From: CAZAFM01 sp964484395
Lineage (GTDB): Bacteria; Campylobacterota; Campylobacteria; Campylobacterales; CAZAFM01
Assembly (NCBI GenBank): GCA_964484395.1
Contig: CAZAFM010000066.1
Span: 1 to 14,980 of the forward strand
Direction: 5' to 3'
Length of the DNA: 14,980 nt
Below are positions 1 through 6,545 of this stretch, in pieces. The position numbers and the translations under genes were made by a program. The notes beneath the pieces were generated by a model. The model was given only the letters and a program-made list of their open reading frames with translations, ran no database searches and was not told the DNA's origin. Each line of letters opens with the position of its first letter. The first letter of the stretch is position 1.

Positions 1-30
1 TTTTCTTAGAAGTTTTACAAAAATAATTTC

Positions 31-48
31 ATGTGACACTAATGTGAC
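31..48 (+). repeat. Direct repeat of ATGTGAC over a promoter -35 box
   Basis: The heptamer ATGTGAC occurs at 31-37 and again at 42-48. The copies are 11 bases apart, about one helical turn, so a dimeric regulator could contact both on the same face of the DNA. The first copy overlaps the proposed -35 hexamer at 33-38. Direct repeats with this spacing are typical targets of OmpR/PhoB-type response regulators. Assigning the site to a regulator is inference. Confidence 0.35.
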
Positions 49-62
49 TTTGAGCTTATAAA
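33..62 (+). promoter_or_regulatory. Probable sigma70 promoter of the nine-gene operon
   Basis: GTGACA at 33-38 matches the -35 consensus at five of six positions. It is followed by an 18-base spacer and TATAAA at 57-62, which continues as TATAAAAT. Transcription would start near 69 and leave a leader of about 95 bases before the TTG start at 166. Other A/T-rich -10-like hexamers lie at 73-78 (TATAAA) and 113-118 (TATGAT), so the exact start site is uncertain. This is the only sizeable non-coding stretch upstream of the operon. Confidence 0.45.
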
Positions 63-155
63 ATAGAGGGTATATAAAATAAGTATTCAATATGCTGTTT
101 GAATCTATCTTTTATGATACAATAAGTGGGTATGCAGGTATTTTAGTGACTTAGC

Positions 156-161
156 AGGAGG
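156..161 (+). promoter_or_regulatory. Strong Shine-Dalgarno site that fixes a TTG start
   Basis: AGGAGG at 156-161 is a perfect Shine-Dalgarno match, four bases before TTG at 166-168. No ATG in the same frame sits nearby, so this site decides the start of the first gene. It is the strongest ribosome binding site in the window. Confidence 0.8.
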
Positions 162-165
162 TACT

Positions 166-1608
166 TTGAGTCTATTAGTTGTTCCAAATACTGTTTCGTA
201 TATTCCATTACTACAATCTTTTATTATCGAAAATGCTAAAATCTATAGACTTGATGAAAAGTTATTTCAAAAACTACGCCTCGTTGCTGAAGAGTCCTTT
301 TTACATATTATTAAAAACTCCTTTGAAGAGAATGAGAGTGGTGAAGTAGAGATTCAAGTTGCATTTATCAATTCTTATTTTGAAATTTCGTTTTTTGATA
401 AAGGGCTACCTTTAGACCCCTCTTTGCTAAAAGAGTATTCAAAAGATGCCCTCTCCACAGAAGGAATAGAGCTTTTTTTAGTAAAGGAGTACACAGATAA
501 AGTTACTTGGATCAATCACGGTAGTAAAGGAAAAGAGTTCAAGCTATCTTTCAAAACCTCTTCAGAAGATATTTTTTCCATAGTAAAAAATGAAAATATG
601 CAAAAAAGTAATAATATTACGCTTGAAGATATTGATATAAGAGTCTTTAAAAACTCTGATGCTGTCAAAATTTCAAGAATAATCTATCGCGCCTATGGCT
701 ATACCTACCCTAATGAAGATATGTACTATCCTGAAAAAATATTGGAATTAAACAGAAATGGTGAGCTTATATCTGTAGTGTGCTACGACAAAAAAAATGA
801 TGAAGTTGTAGGTCATTATGCATTAGAAAGACCTAATCTTGGTAGTATTGTTGAGAGTGGTCAAGCTGTTGTCTCTCCTCAGTGTAGAGGGCTTGGATTG
901 ATGAAAAAAATGAGAGTTCTCTTAGAAAATATTGCTAAAAATATCAATCTTGAAGGTATCTACTCTCAGCCTGTTACTTCTCATACATATTCTCAACAAG
1001 TAAATCTTGAATTTGGCTCATCTCCATGTGGATTCTCTTTTGGATTGGTACCACAAAGATTAAGCTTTAAACAGATAAATAGCTCATTATCCCAAAGAGA
1101 GAGTTGCTTTTTGTATTTCCATACACTCAGTAAAAGAGATAGAGTTTTATATCTTCCAAAACAACATAATCAAATTGTACAAAAAATATATGAAAATCTT
1201 AAGCTACCATATACAATAAAAGATAAATCCACAAATAAAAAAGGTTTAGTAGTCTCAAGCTACTCTAAAGGATGGGGTATTGGTGTTATCAATGTAGAAA
1301 AAATAGGATATGATAATTTTAAAAATATAAAAGAGGCATTTTATAATCTTTTGTTTACTCTAAAAGCTGATGTTATATTTTTAAATATCACACTAGAAGA
1401 TGAGTCTATAGATGAGTTGATAACCAAAATCGAAAATGAGAAATTCTTTTTTGCAGGGATACATCCCTCTTTGATTAAAAATCAAGATGCTATTAGATTT
1501 GAATTTTTAAACGGTGTTATTGATGAATCAAAAATAAAGATATATGAAAAAACCTCTTTTGAGCTTTTTGCGTATATATCAAATGAAAAGAAAAGAGTGC
1601 TTTTATGA
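166..1608 (+). CDS. RsbW-like ATPase domain fused to GNAT acetyltransferase
   Basis: The protein has 480 residues and probably acts in the cytosol. Residues 1-130 follow the fold of anti-sigma-factor kinases (HATPase_c_2): an N-box-like AEESFLH at 41-47/48, a G1-like DKGLPLDP at 78-85, and a G2-like region near 98-115. The catalytic Asn of the N box is replaced by His48, and the GGLGL of the G2 box reads EGIEL, so kinase activity is doubtful. Residues 155-300 form a GNAT domain with the acetyl-CoA loop QCRGLGLMKKM at 239-249. Residues 310-480 are unassigned, possibly a second degenerate GNAT-like lobe. The start is TTG, chosen because of the AGGAGG four bases upstream. The stop overlaps the next gene (ATGA). 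The likely role is a regulatory module that binds a STAS partner and acetylates a protein or small molecule, which is inference. The domain calls are solid, the function is not. Confidence 0.75.
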   Translation: MSLLVVPNTVSYIPLLQSFIIENAKIYRLDEKLFQKLRLVAEESFLHIIKNSFEENESGEVEIQVAFINSYFEISFFDKGLPLDPSLLKEYSKDALSTEGIELFLVKEYTDKVTWINHGSKGKEFKLSFKTSSEDIFSIVKNENMQKSNNITLEDIDIRVFKNSDAVKISRIIYRAYGYTYPNEDMYYPEKILELNRNGELISVVCYDKKNDEVVGHYALERPNLGSIVESGQAVVSPQCRGLGLMKKMRVLLENIAKNINLEGIYSQPVTSHTYSQQVNLEFGSSPCGFSFGLVPQRLSFKQINSSLSQRESCFLYFHTLSKRDRVLYLPKQHNQIVQKIYENLKLPYTIKDKSTNKKGLVVSSYSKGWGIGVINVEKIGYDNFKNIKEAFYNLLFTLKADVIFLNITLEDESIDELITKIENEKFFFAGIHPSLIKNQDAIRFEFLNGVIDESKIKIYEKTSFELFAYISNEKKRVLL

Positions 1609-2795
1609 TACAACTTTTTAAAAACTACCCTCTATTTCTAAGGTTTTGGATAGCAACTGTTGCTTCTCAAATCGCTTCAAGAATGCACTCACTTATTTTG
1701 ATATGGCTAGTCTATGAGTGGAGCAATTCAGCCTTTATTGTTGGCGTGACCATGATAGCAGCTTCTCTGCCTTCAGTTCTTATCTCTCCATTAGCAGGAA
1801 GTATTGCAGATAGGCACAACAAAATAACATTAATGTATATTGCTGATTTTATTAGGATGATAACCCTTTTGGTATTTGCTTATCTCTATTTTGAAGGTAT
1901 CTTGGATACAACAATTCTTATAATAGGAACTATATTTATATCCATATCATCTGCCTTTTTTAATCCCGCTTCAATGTCCATATTACCACAATTGGTTAAA
2001 AAAGAGGATATCACAAAAGCAAATGCTACAGGTCAGATAAGCTCAAGTGTAAGCTCAATACTTGGACCACTATTTGGTTCTGCTATGATAGCTTCACTGG
2101 GGGTTACAAATGCTTTTTTGGTAGCCGCATCACTATTTTTGGTATCTGTTATTTTTCTTATTGGACTTAAAGAGATAAGTTCTGATATTGAAAAGCTAGA
2201 AATCTCAATTTTAAATGATATAAAAAATGGCTTTAGTCTCATAAAAGAGTATGAGATAGTCTCAAAAATGATTTCAAAGTTAGTAATCATCAACTTTTTC
2301 TTCTCTTCTCTAGTAATAGTTGCACCTATATTAGCTGATGGTAATGCTACTTCATTAGCGTTTTTTATGAGCTCACTTGGTGTTGGGATGTTGTTTGCTT
2401 CACTCTTTTTATCATCTAAGATTATAACCATGAAGCCAACTCTATTTTTGTTTTTATGCCTATTGATTATGGGTTTAGCTTTTGTAAGTTTAGGTTTATC
2501 TAATAATTTTAACATTTACATTATATCAATGTTTGTAATCGGACTAGCTTTAAATAGCTTCAACATCATAACTATTTCAATATATCAAACAAGCTTACCA
2601 CAAAAAAGCCTAGGTAAGATTATGGCTTTGGTTGCTGCTGTATCTATATCATTGCAACCAATCAGTTATGGTATTATGGGGGTTTTTATTGAAATAGTCG
2701 GTGTTACTTTTGTTTTGGTTTTAAGTGGACTTATTGTCTCTATTGGTGGCTTGCAGATATTAAAAATAAAAAAACTAAATGAGGAAAAATCATGA
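1605..2795 (+). CDS. MFS transporter, probable small-molecule exporter
   Basis: This 396-residue inner-membrane protein has about 12 hydrophobic segments, the usual size for the major facilitator superfamily. The loop between TM2 and TM3 carries the MFS signature in the form AGSIADRHNKITLM (residues 64-77, with Asp69-Arg70). The overall look is that of the MFS_3 / enterobactin-exporter-like branch, which mostly pumps metabolites or drugs outward by proton antiport. The gene is coupled to both neighbours by ATGA overlaps, and it sits before four acyl-activating enzymes. Export of their product, or of a toxic aldehyde intermediate, is the simplest reading. Substrate and direction are inferred from family and context only. 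Confidence 0.85.
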   Translation: MIQLFKNYPLFLRFWIATVASQIASRMHSLILIWLVYEWSNSAFIVGVTMIAASLPSVLISPLAGSIADRHNKITLMYIADFIRMITLLVFAYLYFEGILDTTILIIGTIFISISSAFFNPASMSILPQLVKKEDITKANATGQISSSVSSILGPLFGSAMIASLGVTNAFLVAASLFLVSVIFLIGLKEISSDIEKLEISILNDIKNGFSLIKEYEIVSKMISKLVIINFFFSSLVIVAPILADGNATSLAFFMSSLGVGMLFASLFLSSKIITMKPTLFLFLCLLIMGLAFVSLGLSNNFNIYIISMFVIGLALNSFNIITISIYQTSLPQKSLGKIMALVAAVSISLQPISYGIMGVFIEIVGVTFVLVLSGLIVSIGGLQILKIKKLNEEKS

Positions 2796-3913
2796 AATAC
2801 ATAGATGAATTGTTTGAAATAAAAGATGCCTTAAATCACACAGAGTATAGCGATAAAGTTTTTTTTGAATCGATGAAAGAGGCGTTTTTGCATCATTATT
2901 CAAACAGTGAAGTATATAAAAATATTTGTGATAATGAAAATTTTAAGATAGAAGATGTAAAAACCAAAGAGGAGTTGTACAAAATCCCCCACATCATAAC
3001 AGATGCTTTTAAATGGCATGATCTAGTCTCAATAGACAAAAAAAACATAGTTGCCACTTTTACTTCAAGCGGAACTAGCGGACAAAAAAGTCATATTTCA
3101 TGGGACAAAGACTCTAAAAATAGACAAGAAAATATGCGTAACAATATCATTAATAGCTATGGATTGATAAGCACTGAAGAGGTAAATTATCTTATTTTTG
3201 CTTACTCTCCAGCAGTATCTGAAGGAAAAGGTGCAGCTCATGCTCATCAGATGTATGCAACTTTTGCCCCCGCAAAAAATAGGGTTTTTGCCATAGATGC
3301 AGATAGTAATGGTGATGCTTTTTTTAGTGAAAAAAGATGTGTTGAGTATTTTGAAAAGTTCAGCAAAGATAGAAATGCTTTACGGATTATTGGATTTCCT
3401 GCCTTTATATATGAAACTCTCTTATATATGAAAGAGCATAACATAAAATTCAATTTTCCAAAAGAGAGCCTTATTATTATTGCTGGAGGTTGGAAAAATG
3501 CACAAAATAAAGCAATTCCTTTTGAGGAATTTTACTCTTTGACAAGTGAACTTTTAGCTATTGATAGCTCTCAAATAAGGGATGTTTATGGGTTTGTAGA
3601 GCATGGTGTTCCATATATTACATGTGAATACAATCACTTTCATGTACCCATATATTCAGAAGTATTTATAAGAGAACCAGGAACTCTAGATGTTTTAGAA
3701 AATAGAGAAAAAGGACTTCTACATGTAATGAGTCCATATAATTATGCACAACCAGCATTAAGTATACTCTCTACTGATTATGCTATTGCTTATGAAAACT
3801 GCCCCTGTGGAATCAAAGGAAAGTACATTGAACTAAAAGGACGAGCTGGGTTAAAAAAACATCAAGGTTGCGCCATAAGTGCTACTGAGCTACTGAGTGC
3901 AAAGGATATGTGA
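2792..3913 (+). CDS. LuxE-like acyl-protein synthetase / acyltransferase
   Basis: The 373-residue protein matches the LuxE family (PF04443), whose members are about 370-380 residues long. The adenylate-binding loop TSSGTSGQKS is at 91-100, an AGGWK motif typical of LuxE at 231-235, and an A5-type DVYGFVEHG at 264-272. Cys278, His282/His284 and the CPCG at 337-340 form the probable structural metal site seen in many PaaK/LuxE proteins. Cys360, 14th residue from the end, lies where Vibrio harveyi LuxE has its acylated Cys364. LuxE activates a fatty acid as acyl-AMP, accepts the acyl group on this Cys and hands it to the LuxC reductase. The LuxC-like partner is encoded three genes downstream. 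ATGA overlap with the MFS gene; a GAGGAAAA ribosome site precedes the start. The acyl substrate is unknown and luxAB is absent, so bioluminescence is not implied. Confidence 0.8.
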   Translation: MKYIDELFEIKDALNHTEYSDKVFFESMKEAFLHHYSNSEVYKNICDNENFKIEDVKTKEELYKIPHIITDAFKWHDLVSIDKKNIVATFTSSGTSGQKSHISWDKDSKNRQENMRNNIINSYGLISTEEVNYLIFAYSPAVSEGKGAAHAHQMYATFAPAKNRVFAIDADSNGDAFFSEKRCVEYFEKFSKDRNALRIIGFPAFIYETLLYMKEHNIKFNFPKESLIIIAGGWKNAQNKAIPFEEFYSLTSELLAIDSSQIRDVYGFVEHGVPYITCEYNHFHVPIYSEVFIREPGTLDVLENREKGLLHVMSPYNYAQPALSILSTDYAIAYENCPCGIKGKYIELKGRAGLKKHQGCAISATELLSAKDM

Positions 3914-5248
3914 ATGTATGAGTTTTTTCTAAAAGTTAAACAAAATGTAAAAGCATATAGAGAGTTCTTAGAGGATAATTCAGCAAATAATATTAAAGAG
4001 TGGAGTGAGATACCACTTTGTGATAAAGCAAATTATCTTTTAAAATATCCTATTGAAGATTTGGCTTTTGATGATATATCAAAAGCTTTCCTAATAGGAA
4101 CTTCTAGTGGATTTTCAAAAAGTGGAGCTGTCTTTTGGCTAAAAGAAGCAACAGATGAGAGTGCCTATCTAGAAACTGTAAAAAAGATTTTTATAGATGA
4201 GTATGAAATTGATAAAAATAAAACACTTTTTGTTATATCTCTGGCTTTTGGGACTTGGATTGGTGGTATGCAAATAGCCACTACTCTTCGCTCTCTTGCA
4301 GCTAGTATGGAAGGTGTCACTATTACAACACCTAGTTTAGATTTGAATGAGGCGTCCCTGATAGTAAAGAAATTTGGAAAATATTATGACAAGATTATCT
4401 GGGTTTGCAATCCATCAAGTATAAACATCATATACTCATTAATAAAAGATGATGACTCTTTACTACAAAAGAAGATAGCTTTTCCTGTTGTAGGAGAGTA
4501 TTTTAGTGAAGATTTTCGAGAAGAGATTGCCCTAAAGCTTGGGTACCAAAAGGAGTATGCTTTTAGCATCAAAACCGGATATGGTTCTGCTGATGCAGGA
4601 GATCTGGGAATTGAATCAGAGCATACTATAGAGTTAAGAAAGTTTTTTAATAGAAATTTGGAATTGGCAAAAACTGTTTTCAACAAAAAAGAAGCACCTA
4701 TGATGTTTGTAAAAAATCCACACGCCTTCATAGAGTGCCATGATGGAAACTTAATAGTAACAAAAGAGCAGTTCATACCGCTTGTAAGATACAATACAAA
4801 AGATTGTGGAAATATTTTAAGAAAAGATAGTATAAAACATCTAATTCCTGAGAGCTTATATCAAAATCTACCTGATGAAATTTTGTATATTTTTGGTAGA
4901 GCAAATGATAGTGTTATATTTTACGGAACAAATATTGACATAGACCAAATCAAGAAGTTTTTATCATCTTTAAAAAATATGAGTTATGGAGGACTTTTTG
5001 AAATCGAAGAGATAAAGGAGAAAGATATCTCTTGTTTTGAATTTACTATTTATGTAGATGAGATAGATGAGAATTTGAAATTAATTTATAAAAAAGAGTT
5101 GATAGAGTTTTTAAAAAGAAGTTCAAATGAGTTTAATGCAAAGTATGAAAAGCTATCCAACGCGGCGGGGAGAGAGCTTATAAATGTAGTGCTTAAAGAG
5201 ATTAGTAAACTTACAATTGATAAAAAACACCGTTACATAAAGGGCTAA
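3914..5248 (+). CDS. Divergent PaaK-like adenylate-forming enzyme
   Basis: A 444-residue protein that I place in the phenylacetate-CoA ligase / adenylate-forming superfamily from its motifs. The nucleotide loop is GTSSGFSKSG at 62-71, an A5-type GYGSADAGD at 222-230, an A7-type VRYNTKD at 291-297 and an A8-type GRANDS at 328-333. Lysines at 437-438 near the C terminus could be the A10 catalytic Lys. It lacks the Cys/His...CxC metal site present in the three related proteins of the operon and diverges strongly from them. It would activate a carboxylic acid as an acyl-AMP and pass it to CoA, an amine or a protein; which one cannot be read from the sequence. Its ATG directly follows the LuxE-like stop, with AAGGAT six bases upstream, so translation is coupled. 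A non-canonical role is possible. Confidence 0.65.
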   Translation: MYEFFLKVKQNVKAYREFLEDNSANNIKEWSEIPLCDKANYLLKYPIEDLAFDDISKAFLIGTSSGFSKSGAVFWLKEATDESAYLETVKKIFIDEYEIDKNKTLFVISLAFGTWIGGMQIATTLRSLAASMEGVTITTPSLDLNEASLIVKKFGKYYDKIIWVCNPSSINIIYSLIKDDDSLLQKKIAFPVVGEYFSEDFREEIALKLGYQKEYAFSIKTGYGSADAGDLGIESEHTIELRKFFNRNLELAKTVFNKKEAPMMFVKNPHAFIECHDGNLIVTKEQFIPLVRYNTKDCGNILRKDSIKHLIPESLYQNLPDEILYIFGRANDSVIFYGTNIDIDQIKKFLSSLKNMSYGGLFEIEEIKEKDISCFEFTIYVDEIDENLKLIYKKELIEFLKRSSNEFNAKYEKLSNAAGRELINVVLKEISKLTIDKKHRYIKG

Positions 5249-5251
5249 ATA

Positions 5252-6544
5252 ATGATAGAGCAGATAGATAGAGAATCCTCTATGCAAAGGGCAAGGGAAG
5301 TTTTCAAAATCGCAAAAAATAGATCAAGATTTTATAACAATAAATATGCTTCTGTCTTGGAAAATGATGACTGGGAGAATATCCCCTTTTTAACAAGAGA
5401 TGAATTGTATAAAAATACCTATCCAAGAACAAAAGATATGCTCACAAGGGATTTAGAAGGAGTTGTTATTACCTCCACAGGAGGCTCTTCTGGAATGGCA
5501 AGATATGGGGTTTTGACTCATAAAGAGTTTGATGAGTACTGCAGTGTGCAAGCAGAGTCTTTAAAGCTTATAGGTGTTAGCAAATATGACTTCGTTGCAA
5601 ATCTTTTTGTAGCTGGCAATCTTTGGCCATCATTTTTTGCTTTGGCAAATGTAATAGAGAAGATAGGAGCAACACATCTTCCTATTTCTGCAAATATTGA
5701 GATGGAAAAGATTCTTGGATATATTATGGAGTTTCGTGCAACAACACTGCTTAGCTTACCAACTGTTTTTATTTTCTTGGCTGATTTGGTTTTGAAAAAT
5801 AATCTTGATGCAAGTTTCGTAAAAACTATCGGATATGCAGGAGAGCATATGAGTGATATGATCAAATCTCATCTAAAAAAAGCTTTTAAAAATGCCAATA
5901 TAGAATCCCTAGGTTACACCAGTGCAGACTGTGGCTTGATGGGGTATCAGTGTAAAAAGTGTAGCTCATTAGAATATCATATACCTAGTGGATTTCAATA
6001 TATAGAGATTTATAATTTTGAAGAGAATAGATTTTGTGCAGTGGGAGAAAAAGGGGAGATAGTTGTTACAAACCTAGGAAGAAGCTCACTTCCTATTATA
6101 AGATACAGAATTGGTGATATAGGAAGATTTAAGAAGGATAGATGTGAATGTGATGATGCAAATCCTATCTTGATTTTAGAAGGAAGAGCTGGGGAGGATT
6201 TCAAAATCGGAGGAGCTTATATCTCTATAGATGCGGTTGAAAGTGCGATAGAGGAGTTTGTCTCTCTTGATGGAATAAGTGCAAATTATCAGTTTATTTT
6301 AGAAGATATTGATGAAAACAAGATGAAAGCTACTCTTCAAATAGAATCTTCAGACATAAAGCAGTCTAGCTTACACACAAAGAGTATCGAAGAGAGCTTG
6401 AAAAAAGAGATAGATGAGCTAAAGGTTGGTGAAGAGATGGGTTATTTGCGAACTGAGGTTACTTTTGTAGCCAACGGAGTCTTAGAGAGAAGCCCAATAA
6501 CTGGCAAAATAAAGCATTTTTCTGATTTGAGAATAGGGAGATAG
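5252..6544 (+). CDS. Phenylacetate-CoA ligase (PaaK) family enzyme
   Basis: The 430-residue length fits PaaK ligases, which convert a carboxylic acid, ATP and CoA into acyl-CoA through acyl-AMP. Motifs are in order: P-loop STGGSSGMARYG at 75-86, A5 GYTSADCG at 221-228, A7 YRIGD at 285-289, A8 GRAGED at 311-316, and A10 with catalytic Lys419 in SPITGK. Cys234/Cys237, His243 and the CEC at 298-300 suggest the usual structural metal site. The P-loop has Ala-Arg where Pro-Lys is typical. It is clearly paralogous to the C-terminal half of the next protein; for example VANLFVAGNLW here matches VANLLFAGNMW there. AAAGGG precedes the ATG, which lies three bases after the previous stop. The acid activated is unknown; phenylacetate itself is unlikely because no paa genes are present. 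Confidence 0.8.
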   Translation: MIEQIDRESSMQRAREVFKIAKNRSRFYNNKYASVLENDDWENIPFLTRDELYKNTYPRTKDMLTRDLEGVVITSTGGSSGMARYGVLTHKEFDEYCSVQAESLKLIGVSKYDFVANLFVAGNLWPSFFALANVIEKIGATHLPISANIEMEKILGYIMEFRATTLLSLPTVFIFLADLVLKNNLDASFVKTIGYAGEHMSDMIKSHLKKAFKNANIESLGYTSADCGLMGYQCKKCSSLEYHIPSGFQYIEIYNFEENRFCAVGEKGEIVVTNLGRSSLPIIRYRIGDIGRFKKDRCECDDANPILILEGRAGEDFKIGGAYISIDAVESAIEEFVSLDGISANYQFILEDIDENKMKATLQIESSDIKQSSLHTKSIEESLKKEIDELKVGEEMGYLRTEVTFVANGVLERSPITGKIKHFSDLRIGR

Positions 6545-6545
6545 T

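Noticed and set aside
2033..2515. Antisense open frame inside the MFS gene
   Set aside because: Its translation shows no domain, it has no clear ribosome site, and it lies fully opposite a well-supported membrane protein. The same holds for antisense frames at 3247-3453, 4384-4794, 5518-5865, 6010-6204, 8990-9205, 13420-13770 and 13957-14175.
5252..6544. Phenylacetate degradation pathway
   Set aside because: PaaK-type motifs alone do not fix the substrate, and none of the epoxidase, isomerase or hydrolase genes of that pathway are present.
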